Counted from the first letter of the stretch, positions 51,201 to 61,200 are shown. The stretch: 64,000 nt of DNA from JAHEJB01 sp041748175 (GCA_041748175.1 JBGTDU010000077.1:38590-102589); one strand, 5' to 3'. The notes: a model not told the origin generated them from the sequence alone. Program-made: numbers and translations.

Positions 51201-52118
51201 ATGGCCTGGTTCAAACGACAATCCGCCGGCATCGTCACCACGCGCGCCGACCAGAACGAGACGCCGGAGGGCTATTGGATACAATGCCCGGAGTGCAAAC
51301 ACATCATGAGCCAGCGCGAGCTGGAAGACAATCTTAACGTGTGCACGAAGTGCAACCATCACCATGCCATGAGTGGCCTGGGGTTTCTCGAACTCCTGTT
51401 CGATGAAGGCAAGTTTGAGCGGCACGACGCAAACCTGCATTCGACAGATCCCCTCACTTTTCTCGACCGGAAGGACTACCCGTCTCGCATTGTCGCCGCA
51501 GAAGCGAAGTCCGGATTGAATGACGCAGTCGTATCGGGGACGGGAACGATTGGTGGGCATCCTCTCTCTGTTGCTGCCATGGACTTTTCCTTCATAGGTG
51601 GTTCGATGGGTTCCGTTGTGGGCGAGATCATCACCCGCGCAATCCGGCGGGCCGTCGAGAACAAGATGGCCATGCTGATCATCAGCCAGAGCGGCGGCGC
51701 GCGGATGATGGAAGGCGCACTCAGCCTGATGCAAATGGCGAAGACCAGTGCCAACCTGGCGTTGCTTGCGGAGAAAGGTCTCCCCTACTTCTCGCTTATG
51801 ACGGACCCAACGACCGGTGGCGTAACGGCGTCCTACGCCATGCTGGGCGATTTCAACCTGGCAGAACCGAACGCACTTATCGGGTTCGCCGGACCGCGTG
51901 TTATTCGAGAAACAATCGGCCGCGACCTTCCAAAGGGTTTCCAGCGAGCCGAGTTCCTGTTGGAGAAAGGATTCATCGATATGATCGTGCCCCGTCACGC
52001 TCTGCGGAAGACGCTCTCCGGGCTCCTGGACCAGTTATTCGAGCTCTCAAAAGAACGGCGCGCGGCGCCATCGGCGAATGGCCGGAGGAGGGCCGGGAAA
52101 ACGGCGAAGGTGAAGTAA
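51201..52118 (+). CDS. accD: Acetyl-CoA carboxylase carboxyltransferase subunit beta
   Basis: Transfers CO2 from biotin to acetyl-CoA for fatty acid synthesis. The 305-aa protein begins at ATG 51201 (MAWFKRQSAGIVTTR). The zinc ribbon CPECK-x15-CTKCN is present, then LDRKDYPSRIVAAEAKSGLNDAVV and GTGTIGG, DFSFIGGSMGSVVGE, SQSGGARMMEGALSLMQMAK, and ATTGGVTASY-like TTGGVTASYAML. Follows tsaB by 32 bp; accA is not in the window. Confidence 0.96.
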   Translation: MAWFKRQSAGIVTTRADQNETPEGYWIQCPECKHIMSQRELEDNLNVCTKCNHHHAMSGLGFLELLFDEGKFERHDANLHSTDPLTFLDRKDYPSRIVAAEAKSGLNDAVVSGTGTIGGHPLSVAAMDFSFIGGSMGSVVGEIITRAIRRAVENKMAMLIISQSGGARMMEGALSLMQMAKTSANLALLAEKGLPYFSLMTDPTTGGVTASYAMLGDFNLAEPNALIGFAGPRVIRETIGRDLPKGFQRAEFLLEKGFIDMIVPRHALRKTLSGLLDQLFELSKERRAAPSANGRRRAGKTAKVK

Positions 52119-52134
52119 ACCGTCAGAGCGATGT

Positions 52135-52160
52135 GCGAATGCCATGCGCGAATGCCATGC
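52135..52160. repeat. Tandem 13-bp direct repeat
   Basis: Two contiguous copies of GCGAATGCCATGC lie between the accD stop and the convergent glycosyltransferase gene. No function apparent. Confidence 0.8.
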
Positions 52161-52248
52161 GCCCAAACTTGCCGCGATCGGGCGTGCGTTGGGTCTGACG
52201 CGGACGAGGCGATTCAACGCTGCTTGAACTCCTCAATCCTGTTACTCG

Positions 52249-53502
52249 TCAAGCAAGAGTTCCCACGGTCGTTTGCTCGTCCATCAGCCGAGACCACGCC
52301 GCGCACACGACAGCCTGCTCGTACTTGGCCAGAAAGACCTGACGAGCATGCTCGCCAATCCTCGTGCGCTCGTCTGAGTCATTCAGGAGACGAAGCAATT
52401 CGTTCTCGAGAAGGTCAGCTGCGGCTGAGGCCTCCATCGCTGCCGTGTCGACAACGACCCCAACGTTTTCTTCGAGCGTGGTGATCGCCGGTTCACTTCG
52501 GCCCGGCCCGATTACAATGACCGGGCGTCCAGCCGCCATAATCCCGTAGAGCTTGCCCGGGGCTGCGATTCCTCCCATGTCGTTGCGAAGCGTGAGAAGG
52601 TGAACATCGCCCACGGATAGCGAATTGGCCAGCGCCTCGCGTGGGAAATAATCGAGATAGTGCGCGTTGCGGATGCTGTTTGAAGAAATGAACGCTTCAA
52701 CCTCTACTCTTCTGGGCCCCGAGCCGACGAAGAGGAAATGAACCGTCGGGTGATCGCGCAGCCGGAGCATGACTTCCAGAACTTCGTCGAATCGATGAGC
52801 AAGCCCTGCGTTGCCCGAGTACATCACGACGAATTTGTCCGACATCCCCAATTCGTCGCGAAGCGGATTATTCTCGTGCGCAATCGGAAAGACTTCGTCG
52901 GCCTTGTTCCAAACAGGAACGGTCTTGAGGCGATTCTCCGCCACGTCCTTTCCCAACAGACGCTGCTTCATGACCGGCCCGAGATCAACAATGAGGTCGG
53001 CTTTGCGGTATCCGAATCCATTCACGCCGTGCAACACTTTTGTCAGGAGGCTGCCGCTCCTGAGCATGCCCAACGCTTCCTCTGCATCCGGATGCAGATC
53101 CATCGACCAAATCGCGTAGCGTTGGCCGCGAAGTTTGCCAAAGGTTGCACAGGCAAACCCGAGCAAGGGTGGCGTCGTGAGCACAACCACGAGGTCATGC
53201 TTCCTCGCGAACATCAAGCGGCCGACAACCTTCGCGTAGAAACTCGCATAGTCAACCATGCGCCCAAGATTGGATTTGCGCCCATACGACGTGGTCTTGA
53301 CGCGCCGTATCCGAACGCCATTGCGGATTTCTCTTACGGCAACGTCGAGGTCGCCTGCCAAATACTTACCTGACGCGCAGAGTACCTCCACGTCGAACCC
53401 GTCTTTTGCGAGGTGCTCGGCGAGGTCGGTCAAATGCTGACCGGTTGACGCCACATCCGGCCAGTAATGCTGATTAATGAATAGAAGAGATCGGCCCATC
53501 AT
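52249..53502 (-). CDS. GT4-family glycosyltransferase (WbuB/WcaI-like)
   Basis: Retaining GT-B enzyme, 417 aa from ATG 53502 (MMGRSLLFINQHYWPD). The N-terminal INQHYWPDVASTGQHLTDLAEHLAKDGFDVEVL pattern is that of WbuB/WcaI capsule and O-antigen transferases, and the donor domain has FLFVGSGPRRVEVEAF, then IAAPGKLYGIMAAGRPVIVIG. The expected acidic motif region is partly changed to GRSEPAITTLEENVGVVV. Last gene of the sulfotransferase/glycosyltransferase locus. Sugar unknown. Confidence 0.88.
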   Translation of the reverse strand: MMGRSLLFINQHYWPDVASTGQHLTDLAEHLAKDGFDVEVLCASGKYLAGDLDVAVREIRNGVRIRRVKTTSYGRKSNLGRMVDYASFYAKVVGRLMFARKHDLVVVLTTPPLLGFACATFGKLRGQRYAIWSMDLHPDAEEALGMLRSGSLLTKVLHGVNGFGYRKADLIVDLGPVMKQRLLGKDVAENRLKTVPVWNKADEVFPIAHENNPLRDELGMSDKFVVMYSGNAGLAHRFDEVLEVMLRLRDHPTVHFLFVGSGPRRVEVEAFISSNSIRNAHYLDYFPREALANSLSVGDVHLLTLRNDMGGIAAPGKLYGIMAAGRPVIVIGPGRSEPAITTLEENVGVVVDTAAMEASAAADLLENELLRLLNDSDERTRIGEHARQVFLAKYEQAVVCAAWSRLMDEQTTVGTLA

Positions 53503-53783
53503 TATCTGATTGTTTCTCTGTTTCGCGAACGATTTGAGTTGCGTGCTGCGTGTCGGCGTGTTCTTCTTCCGCGTGCTTCGTTCTGGCGGAATGGTCGAAT
53601 TGTGACTTGGCCTATTTCGCGCATTCTGAATCATGCTGGCGATGTTCTAAATCTGTGGCCGGACAGACAAGCCCTCCTTCGACGACACCAACGATGACAA
53701 AGGGCGTACCCCGCAAGGCCAAAGTGAACAACAACCGAGCAGGCTGCATTGAGACTATTACAAGTTCTCTCAAACTCGATTTC

Positions 53784-54638
53784 TCAAACGTAACCAAGCT
53801 CGGAGAGTAGCGGTTGAAGGTGGGGCTCGAAGACGGTGCCCGGTCCTTCGTTCTTCCACCGGGACGCGGCCGTACTCTCAATCACCTCCGACGCATAGTC
53901 GAGCACCTCATCGGATCGCGAGAGCCCCAGGAAGTCGAGAATGCGGACGAGGTTTGGTGTTGGATCGTTTACAAGATCCTCGAAGCGGACAGTTAACTGT
54001 TGATGCGATGGCACGGCGGCAAGTCCCTCACGTGTCGCGCGCACGCTTTCTCTCCATTGAATTGCACAGGTTGCTTCCACGCCCTCCCTTGTTTTCACTT
54101 CACGAATCCCGCGGAATTTGGGACCCCATACAAATGTTCTCCCGCCAGCTGTTTTGCGTCCCAGAACGACGCGAAGTTTGTCAACGGCATAGTAAGGAAG
54201 GTCACGAATCGGCATCTCAAAAGAAGTGAGGCGCCTCCAGATCGCCGAGGGGTCAACCGGCGTTTCCGTCCACCTTTTTGCAGCCGAGCGGGCGACGTCG
54301 CGCCCATCCCGCACGATGTGCAGGAACCGGACATCGGGAAGCACGGCGTGGACGAACGCAACGCGGAAGCAGTTGCTCGGCGTCTTTTCCATAAAACGGG
54401 ATTTGCCTCGGCGTTGCATGTATTTGCTGAACGCGCGCCGGATGTACTGCGCTACCCTCGGGCTGGCCTCACTCGCCAAACGTATATCATCCGGAGCCAG
54501 CGGCTTACCGAAACGCCAGACATACTTCGGTTCAACCCAATACGCGACATCAGGGTGACGAGCTATTATTTCCGCGACGAGCGTGGTCCCGGAGCGGGCC
54601 GCGCCGAGGATGACTATGGGTTGATCGAGTTGTCGCAA
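53784..54638 (-). CDS. Sulfotransferase 1
   Basis: Predicted PAPS-dependent sulfotransferase, 284 aa. The 5'-phosphosulfate loop VILGAARSGTTLVAEIIARHP and the 3'-phosphate site LHIVRDGRDVARSAAKRW are both present, with VRFEDLVNDPTPNLVRILDFLGL near the end. This SGTTL/RDGRD style is the PF13469-type family of carbohydrate, peptide and lipid sulfotransferases. Acceptor is unknown; its location between glycosyltransferases suggests a glycan. Gene follows sulfotransferase 2 by 99 bp. Confidence 0.9.
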   Translation of the reverse strand: MRQLDQPIVILGAARSGTTLVAEIIARHPDVAYWVEPKYVWRFGKPLAPDDIRLASEASPRVAQYIRRAFSKYMQRRGKSRFMEKTPSNCFRVAFVHAVLPDVRFLHIVRDGRDVARSAAKRWTETPVDPSAIWRRLTSFEMPIRDLPYYAVDKLRVVLGRKTAGGRTFVWGPKFRGIREVKTREGVEATCAIQWRESVRATREGLAAVPSHQQLTVRFEDLVNDPTPNLVRILDFLGLSRSDEVLDYASEVIESTAASRWKNEGPGTVFEPHLQPLLSELGYV

Positions 54639-54737
54639 GAGTTGGATATCCAGGACCGAAGGAACCGAGTGCAGTGGTGAGCGCCGCGAATCAGGAAGAA
54701 GCCTTCTTCCCCATAGGCAACGGGTTCGACGCGTTCA

Positions 54738-55607
54738 TCACTCCAGCGTGGCGAGCTCAGCTGCCCACGCCGTACGCCAGGTTGTCATGGGCCGGCCCAG
54801 CAATTCCTCCAGATGGGCAACGTCTGGCTCGAACACGTCGATCAGACGCCTTCGTGTCGCCGACTGCATGGCAGCGACCGGAGAGGTGCCCTCTCGTTCA
54901 AACAATCGTTTGACTCCTAGCCGTTTTGCGAGATTAAGCAGGTGGTCGTGGTCGCCGCTACGAAGACGTTGGGAGAGTGCGAGGAACCAAACATAGAGCC
55001 CCTTGAATCGAGGCGAATAGCCTTGGTTGAGGCGTTCATGGCCGGCTTCGGCGGGAAAGAGGCTCGCGTCTACGCCAAGGAAGTTTGCCAGTTGAAGCTT
55101 TGTACCCTCCACGTCTTTAACCGCGTCCTCAAAAACCAAAGCAAGCAACGCACCGCGGTCAATCCAGGGCCGAAGGCGTTCGAGATGTGTAGCGTGCTTG
55201 CATCTGTGAATGGCGGATCGGTCATCCAGAAACTGCTCAAAGGATCCGTGATAATCGCCGGTGCGGACCCGGAAGCCATAAAGCGAAAAGGCCTGCTCGA
55301 CGGGATCTCGGAGTGAAACGAGCAACTTGTGCACAGACGGCACGCTCTCCGAAATGCGTTCGGTCAGTTCCTCACAGTAGAGATAGGTCGGCGAGAATTC
55401 CCCGACGACATCGTATCCGTCCAGGTCCTCGAAAAACTGCCCGTACCAGGCCAAGCCCCGATCATAAAAACGATCAAAGAAATGAATCTCTCTGCGCCTC
55501 TCGGACATCCCCACATCCGGATGCGTTCGAAGGAGCTCATAGAGCCACGTCGACCCGGCTTTGGCCGCGCCGATTCCCAGAAACGTTGGAAGCGGACCGC
55601 TCATCAA
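54738..55607 (-). CDS. Sulfotransferase 2
   Basis: Predicted sulfotransferase of the heparan-sulfotransferase-like group, 289 aa. 5'-phosphosulfate motif FLGIGAAKAGSTWLYELLRT, then REIHFFDRFYDRGLAWYGQFF (the conserved FFD..Y..G..WY segment of these enzymes) and the 3'-phosphate motif LVSLRDPVEQAFSLYGF. Two tandem ATGs begin the gene; either can be the start. Different subfamily from its neighbour, implying a different acceptor position or sugar. Confidence 0.92.
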   Translation of the reverse strand: MMSGPLPTFLGIGAAKAGSTWLYELLRTHPDVGMSERRREIHFFDRFYDRGLAWYGQFFEDLDGYDVVGEFSPTYLYCEELTERISESVPSVHKLLVSLRDPVEQAFSLYGFRVRTGDYHGSFEQFLDDRSAIHRCKHATHLERLRPWIDRGALLALVFEDAVKDVEGTKLQLANFLGVDASLFPAEAGHERLNQGYSPRFKGLYVWFLALSQRLRSGDHDHLLNLAKRLGVKRLFEREGTSPVAAMQSATRRRLIDVFEPDVAHLEELLGRPMTTWRTAWAAELATLE

Positions 55608-55740
55608 TCTTTGCTACAGGCTGGAGGAAAATAATCTGTGAGCGGCCAGAGTGAGGCCGGTATCGAGATCCGTGAATACGGCCATGCATCACGCATACCA
55701 ATCATCGGGCGTGTAGCCCATCCGGGAATGCGGGAATCGC

Positions 55741-56670
55741 TCATGCTTGGGCGGGGAGATTTTCATCCACGTCTACATAGCCGAGGCATTGGAGCAGATC
55801 GCCGTTGACTCGCAGAAAAAGCTCCATGTGCTCGTCGGTGAATGCCTCCTGCCAGGAACTCGCCTGATGCCGGTAGTGAGATTCATCCGAGAGGCTGCGC
55901 CGACGAAGGAACGAGCGAGCGTCCTCATCCAGGGCTCGAATTTTATCCTTGGTGTAGTCGTCGAGCATCGCGTCCAATTCGCCGCGCGGAATGGGAATTC
56001 GGCAATGCTCCATGATGCGCCCAAACTCTTCCTTTGGATGTGAAACGAGGCGCTCGAACTGGACGAGCAAAACCGCGGGGTCCTTTGGCCCTTCAAATGC
56101 CCAGGTCCGCATGAAGGCAAAAGGGAATGACAACGTCTCAATACAGTATGTGATTCCATCCTCCAGCGACATCGAACGAAGGATCGACCGATGCTTGGCG
56201 ACCTTTCCCGTCAACCTGTGCGTGTCTCGCATGGAATGGTACCAAGACACGACTAAATCTCTGGGATCGCGCATGACGTAGAAGGTTCTATGGTCTGCCG
56301 GTTTGATGATCTCCTCGTACTGGCCATAGGAAATAAACAATCCCGGAACGAAATGATGCCGCGGGAACCTTTTGTGGAACTGGTCCCACTCGTAGCGATG
56401 GCCCGGATACGACCAGAGCTTGCTGTAACGCCGCACCCGTTGATCGTCGAAGATGGCTTTGATCCAGTGGCTCCCGGTCTTCTGAGTTGTTGCGTAGTAG
56501 ACATTCGTGGGTACACCCTTTCGCGGTCGGATGACTCCGGCAACGCCGCGCGCCCGCGCGCGCTGCCGCAAGCCAAATTTGTAAATCGCCATCAGCCGAT
56601 TCTGCATCTGGGTGTCGTTGATAACGTAGCGCCCGTATGCGTTGCGGAGCTTGTCGCCAATCGCTGCCAT
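55741..56670 (-). CDS. Sulfotransferase 3
   Basis: Predicted sulfotransferase, 309 aa. Loop VYYATTQKTGSHWIKAIFDD (a K-T-G-S-x-W form, with Gln-Lys-Thr before Gly) and YVMRDPRDLVVSWYHSMRDTH for 3'-phosphate binding, of the cytosolic SULT-like PF00685 type. Residues 20-50 before the loop are basic and not conserved. Gap of 133 bp to the next gene downstream and 78 bp upstream (GT4), all on the minus strand. Confidence 0.88.
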   Translation of the reverse strand: MAAIGDKLRNAYGRYVINDTQMQNRLMAIYKFGLRQRARARGVAGVIRPRKGVPTNVYYATTQKTGSHWIKAIFDDQRVRRYSKLWSYPGHRYEWDQFHKRFPRHHFVPGLFISYGQYEEIIKPADHRTFYVMRDPRDLVVSWYHSMRDTHRLTGKVAKHRSILRSMSLEDGITYCIETLSFPFAFMRTWAFEGPKDPAVLLVQFERLVSHPKEEFGRIMEHCRIPIPRGELDAMLDDYTKDKIRALDEDARSFLRRRSLSDESHYRHQASSWQEAFTDEHMELFLRVNGDLLQCLGYVDVDENLPAQA

Positions 56671-56748
56671 GGTATGCTGTTCGGCTGTTGTTGGGGCTCT
56701 CGAGGAGGTTGATGCTGATAGATTTTGATCGCGTGCCGGAATCTTTGC

Positions 56749-57903
56749 CTAGTCGAGAATGACGGTGCCTGGCAATTCGTGCTTCCCAAGCAACCAGGCA
56801 TAGGAGGCCAGCATATCTCGTCCGATGGTCTGCCATGAATAGCGCTCTTCGATAAGCCGTCGTCCGCGCTCGCCCATCAAACGAAGCTCTTCCGTCGGCA
56901 ACGTCGTTGCCTCTTTTAACGCATCGGCCAAAGCAGCTACGCTGATGTCCGTCCACCATCCGCACTGCCGTGACTCAAGTTCGGCCCACGGTGCGCCCCT
57001 GGTTGTGAGCACAGGTGTTCCGGATGCGAGGGCCTCGCCAATAACAATTCCAAAGTTTTCAGAATGCGTCGGCAAAATGAATAAATCAGCGCTTCGGTAC
57101 CGTTGCCATTTCTCGTGATGATCGACGGCATCCTCCATCGTCACGACGTCCGAGAGGTGCTCTCTCTCAATTGCCGCCGCAATTTCGTTTCGATGGTTGG
57201 GTTCGCCTGGACCGACGATTCGGAGTTTCCATCCCTCGGGTCGCAGATTGCTCCAGGCTTCGATGAGCATCAGCAGGCCTTTCTTGGGATGAATCCGGGA
57301 AAGGAAGAGGGCCGTTCGATCGCCCAGCCCTTCGTGTCCGTTGTTCGTACCCGGAGCGTCAAGATCGGGCAGCACGGTACCGTTCGGGATGAGCGTCATT
57401 GGCTGCCTCAACCCCGCCGCCCGGACGCTTTCCGCTTCCTCGTCAGAGGTAACGTGAAACATCGCAACCTGCTCCAGCAAGCGCTTTTGGTAGGCCAGCA
57501 TACCGAGTCTTTTCTTTAGTCGCTTGTGCTGAAGACACCACGGAAGCATAGACCCGCGAGGTGACAAAACAAGCGGCCGACCGGTTTGCCTGGCTGCCAG
57601 AGCAACGCCCAAATGATAGCGCCGCCACAAAGAGTGATCGTGGATGATCTCGACGTTTTCGCGAACAACGTGGTCTCTGAGCTTCTTCCGACCCATGCCG
57701 CCACTCACCATTACCGCCGGCGTCCCATCATTCGTAGGTATTCCATTGTCCATATCCAGCGGTCGTGTCATCCCCCGTTCTTCCCAGACGGCCATGTCAA
57801 CGTCGCCTCCCTGCGCGGCAATTGCCGCACTTAATGCTGGTGCCGAAATCGACGGACCGCCGAGTTCCGGGCGGAGGGAGAAAATGGTATGCGTGATCCG
57901 CAC
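56749..57903 (-). CDS. GT4-family glycosyltransferase
   Basis: GT-B glycosyltransferase, 384 aa. N-terminal ITHTIFSLRPELGGPSISAPALSAAIAAQGGDVD, a DHSLWRRYHLGVALAARQTGRPLVLSPRG segment typical of family-4 transferases, donor-domain GDRTALFLSRIHPKKGLLMLIEAW and the acidic motif HSENFGIVIGEALASGTPVLTT with E-x7-E spacing. The HPKKG nucleotide-sugar loop is well conserved. Position between sulfotransferases suggests it builds the glycan they modify. Confidence 0.92.
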   Translation of the reverse strand: MRITHTIFSLRPELGGPSISAPALSAAIAAQGGDVDMAVWEERGMTRPLDMDNGIPTNDGTPAVMVSGGMGRKKLRDHVVRENVEIIHDHSLWRRYHLGVALAARQTGRPLVLSPRGSMLPWCLQHKRLKKRLGMLAYQKRLLEQVAMFHVTSDEEAESVRAAGLRQPMTLIPNGTVLPDLDAPGTNNGHEGLGDRTALFLSRIHPKKGLLMLIEAWSNLRPEGWKLRIVGPGEPNHRNEIAAAIEREHLSDVVTMEDAVDHHEKWQRYRSADLFILPTHSENFGIVIGEALASGTPVLTTRGAPWAELESRQCGWWTDISVAALADALKEATTLPTEELRLMGERGRRLIEERYSWQTIGRDMLASYAWLLGKHELPGTVILD

Positions 57904-58080
57904 GATTAGACTAGGGGAGAAACTTTAAAGCAGAGCAGGAATCGATTCACGCCAGCCCGGATCCGGTTTCTGGATGATCAAGAGACCAAAGGTATCGGCA
58001 ACGAAGACCACGGTATTCAGGATCTCTCGCCAATCTTTGGCCCGGGACCGCAGCAATGCCCTGCTCGCATTCAAATGTCA

Positions 58081-58986
58081 TTACGACCACTCCATATCCC
58101 GGCCAAGAAACTCGTAAAGGTGCCGGTTGTGCGGTGCAAAGAATCGCTCCATAAATCGCCGCGCTTCCGGGTCCATGTTACTGTACTGATTCACATTCTT
58201 GGCGGCCAAATCAGGAATCTCGTGGCGCCCCACTTCAAGAAAGTCCGCCACGGAATCGAGTATGTTTTGGGGATTGGAGTAAAAGTCCTCGCTTCGGAGA
58301 ACAAGAAGGCGCTCTCTTCCAAACAACTCGGTGAAGGCTGCCAGTTGATCCACATATACCCCCTGGTTCATGTAGGAGAACTGCAAATATTCCGTGCTGT
58401 CGAATCCTGGAGTCGAAAGCATCTGATCGCGCTTCCCTTCGATACGCGTTTCTTCCGCCTCCAGCGCTTGCATGAACGAAAGGGGTTCCGGGATCTGGCC
58501 AAGCGTTCGTTCGGCCCTTCGATTGTGGTTGTAGTGCGAAAATGCACGTTCGATCGGGTTTCTCAGGATGGCGATGAGCCGTGCTTCGGGCACAGCCTCG
58601 TGCAGCAACCAGGGCACGCGAGGATGGAAGAGGTAGTTCGGGGTGGCTTCGCCGGTGATGACGCGAGCGCCCATCGACTGCCGCTTCGCTTCTATTGTAG
58701 AGAGACGTGGAAAATGAGCTTTGTACCAGGCTTCTCCCCTATGAAAGCGCCTATCGAAGTAACGTATTTCTTTCCGGTACGCGGACAGATTGTGAGGGTT
58801 CTGGCTGAGATAGAAGGACAACGAGGTCGTTCCGCATTTCATCGCGCCGAGGATTAAATAGTCAGGTAAGCCTCGCTCGGCGCTATCGAGCCTTCGCGGA
58901 AGAAATGCGACCTCGTCGCGGATGAATCGCTTCAGCAGAGTGCGCGTACGCACCGCGATGCGCCTGGCCGAACTGATCTGGCTCAT
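58081..58986 (-). CDS. Sulfotransferase 4
   Basis: Predicted sulfotransferase, 301 aa. YLILGAMKCGTTSLSFYLSQNP and, after EIRYFDRRFHRGEAWYKAHFP, the 3'-phosphate site LIAILRNPIERAFSHYNHNRR; the C-terminal LQFSYMNQGVYVDQLAAF then FGRERLLVLRSEDFYSNPQ is typical of heparan-sulfate N-deacetylase/N-sulfotransferase-like enzymes, so a polysaccharide acceptor is plausible. It is preceded by a 177-bp gap and follows sulfotransferase 5 by 54 bp. Confidence 0.92.
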   Translation of the reverse strand: MSQISSARRIAVRTRTLLKRFIRDEVAFLPRRLDSAERGLPDYLILGAMKCGTTSLSFYLSQNPHNLSAYRKEIRYFDRRFHRGEAWYKAHFPRLSTIEAKRQSMGARVITGEATPNYLFHPRVPWLLHEAVPEARLIAILRNPIERAFSHYNHNRRAERTLGQIPEPLSFMQALEAEETRIEGKRDQMLSTPGFDSTEYLQFSYMNQGVYVDQLAAFTELFGRERLLVLRSEDFYSNPQNILDSVADFLEVGRHEIPDLAAKNVNQYSNMDPEARRFMERFFAPHNRHLYEFLGRDMEWS

Positions 58987-59040
58987 ATAATTTTATGCAC
59001 AACGTTTTCGTGCGAATATTTTCATATTGCGGAATTGTAC

Positions 59041-59979
59041 TCAACTCTCTCGTCCTGCCGTGAGCCATTGCCGGTCGATATCAAGCTCCTCAAAAATCTC
59101 ACTCCACTGGCGCGCCGAGGGGTCGAACGGCGATGGAGGGGCATGAATTCCCGAGAAGTCGAACGTCGGCATTTCCGAACCGAGGCGTTCGTAAACGTCG
59201 GCGATTGCCGTGTCGGGCGATTTGCAGAAGGTGTTGAAATTTACCGAAAGGAAACGGTCGCCAAAATGATTTGCTCCCGCCGCCTCCGCTTCCTGACCGT
59301 ACAGTTTCCACAGGGCAAGTAGCCTCCCGACAAGGGGCATCCCGCGCACCATCTCCGGATCCATTCCCGCCTCTTTGATCCGAAAGTCGAAGAAGGAATC
59401 TGGTCCGACACCCATGATTTCCTCGTACCCATGAAAACCGAACCCGCTCTGCGCCGTCCAGAAACGGCGCCTGGCCACGGCGTTTCGAGCGCTTCGCGTC
59501 AGGCGTCTCATGGTGCGCTCGCGACGGCTTTTTATCCACTTTAGTTTGGTGCTGCTGGGAAACGCGATCGAGGTAAGCCAGTTTTGCGGCGGTCGCCGCA
59601 AGTGGACGAGCACGGCCTCCGGTGCTATTCGCTTCAGATCCGCAATCTTGAAATGGCAGCGTGTGAGATCCGTGCACACGTTTTCGGCGCTTCCGAGGAG
59701 CCATGATAAAAAGGCTTCCTGGTGGTCGCTCATTCCTCTCTTCAGCTCCTCGTTTCGATAGATCGGAGCGAAGTAATTCCAGAATGTCAGCGGGTCTCGT
59801 TCCCAAAGGTCTTCCTTTTCTTTTCCGGCAAAGGGCTTCTCCCACCAGTCGGGGTCATTTACGTGGCGGTTTAGTTCATTGAATGGCTCATCGTAGCAAA
59901 CGAATCGTTTGTCCTGGCGCCAGGTCCGCCAGAACTCGGTGGTGCCGGCGCGACGAAGTCCGACAATTATGATTTGCAT
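59041..59979 (-). CDS. Sulfotransferase 5, divergent
   Basis: Predicted sulfotransferase-like protein, 312 aa. MQIIIVGLRRAGTTEFWRTWRQDKRFVCYDEPF carries an RAGTTEFW loop and the usual DEPFNE continuation; the 3'-phosphate region VLVHLRRPPQNWLTSI is a weak version (Arg-Arg-Pro for RDPRD). Tryptophan-rich and less similar to the others, it may have a different donor or acceptor. Head of a closely spaced pair with sulfotransferase 4, 108 bp after the upstream GT4 gene. Confidence 0.75.
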   Translation of the reverse strand: MQIIIVGLRRAGTTEFWRTWRQDKRFVCYDEPFNELNRHVNDPDWWEKPFAGKEKEDLWERDPLTFWNYFAPIYRNEELKRGMSDHQEAFLSWLLGSAENVCTDLTRCHFKIADLKRIAPEAVLVHLRRPPQNWLTSIAFPSSTKLKWIKSRRERTMRRLTRSARNAVARRRFWTAQSGFGFHGYEEIMGVGPDSFFDFRIKEAGMDPEMVRGMPLVGRLLALWKLYGQEAEAAGANHFGDRFLSVNFNTFCKSPDTAIADVYERLGSEMPTFDFSGIHAPPSPFDPSARQWSEIFEELDIDRQWLTAGRES

Positions 59980-60087
59980 AGCGTCGTGGAGTTTGTTTCG
60001 TCGGTACCAAAAAGGCGTTGCAACGCGGCGACCGAAGCTAACGTGGTCCGACGCAGGGAAGGACTCTACGGGTGAAACTAGAGGATT

Positions 60088-61200
60088 CTACGCATGTGAA
60101 TCGCCAGTCCGGTACGGATCGGCCGCACCCGTACATGCGATACTCCAGCGGACGTTAAAAGCATTCTTGTCGAACGTCGAGAGAGCCTCCGCTGAAATTT
60201 GGAGCGGACATTCGAGTTGCCCCTTGATGGCCTCAACAAGCGCATCAGAATCGTTCGGATCAACAATTTTGCCCAGAGTGCCTCCCAACACGGCTTCCTG
60301 GCTGGCATCTGCGGACGACGCAATCACAGGAATGCCACAGGCAAGAGCCTCCAGGTATACAATCCCAAAGCCCTCCCCCCTCCCGGGCATCGCAAACACG
60401 TCGGCGAGCCTGTAGTGGTCGATCATATCCTCGTCGGGTACATACCCCGCGAAAACGACGCGGTCGCCAATGCCAAGCTCCTCTGCCTTTGCCACAAGCC
60501 GCGCCCTGTCGTCGCCGTCCCCCACAATGAGGTAGGCAACATCGGCCAGCTCCCCTGGAAGTTTCGTGAAAACCTCCAAAAGCTCGTCGTGCCCCTTGTA
60601 TTGCTCGTTTGCCGAAAGCCTACCGACGGTAAGGACGATCCGGCGGCCTACGAGACCGTAGCGTGCCAGTAAATCCGCCCGCTTAGGCCCCGGCCCGTAC
60701 CCTTCCGTCTGTATACAGTTGGGGATCACAATGGCCCGATCAGCGGGAATGTTGGACCACGCCAGGACCTTCCGTCGGGTGAAATCACTCACGCTTACGA
60801 GCTTGTCTACGCTACCAGCCAAGTGCCGCCGAAGAAGATCGGGTGGGTCCCAGCTTTCAATGCCGTGGACGATCAGGAACAACTCTGCGCGTTTGATGCG
60901 GGCTGCGACATACGCGAGGGGAAGTAGGTTCAAATGGCCACAGACGACAACGTCGAACGAGGCATTGCTGAAAATAAGCTTCGCCAGCCCGTTGATGTAC
61001 GCGCGCTTACTGCCCGCCAGATCCGATCTAAAAGTCAATCGCCGTGGAAATGGAACCGCCTCTTCCGCAACGACGCGCGGCAATGCAACTACGCTCTCAA
61101 CCCCGTCAGAGAGACACAACGCCTCGAGGAGATGACGGTTGTGGCGCGCTATTCCCCCTCGACCGCCGTAGGCAATTGTAAGCAAGGCGAGAATGTTCAT
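60088..61200 (-). CDS. GT4-family glycosyltransferase
   Basis: GT-B transferase, 370 aa from ATG 61200, which overlaps the asnB stop (ATGA) and so is translationally coupled. MNILALLTIAYGGRGGIARHNRHLLEAL is a standard GT4 opening; the donor half has VLTVGRLSANEQYKGHDELL and the acidic MPGRGEGFGIVYLEALACGIPVIASS. These EGFG..LEALACG residues bind the sugar nucleotide. Likely second step after the AsnB-type amidotransferase product in glycan assembly; donor unknown. Confidence 0.93.
   Translation of the reverse strand: MNILALLTIAYGGRGGIARHNRHLLEALCLSDGVESVVALPRVVAEEAVPFPRRLTFRSDLAGSKRAYINGLAKLIFSNASFDVVVCGHLNLLPLAYVAARIKRAELFLIVHGIESWDPPDLLRRHLAGSVDKLVSVSDFTRRKVLAWSNIPADRAIVIPNCIQTEGYGPGPKRADLLARYGLVGRRIVLTVGRLSANEQYKGHDELLEVFTKLPGELADVAYLIVGDGDDRARLVAKAEELGIGDRVVFAGYVPDEDMIDHYRLADVFAMPGRGEGFGIVYLEALACGIPVIASSADASQEAVLGGTLGKIVDPNDSDALVEAIKGQLECPLQISAEALSTFDKNAFNVRWSIACTGAADPYRTGDSHA

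Noticed and set aside
53550..53810. Small open frame between the GT4 gene and sulfotransferase 1
   Set aside because: No ribosome site or recognisable motif; likely non-coding spacer.
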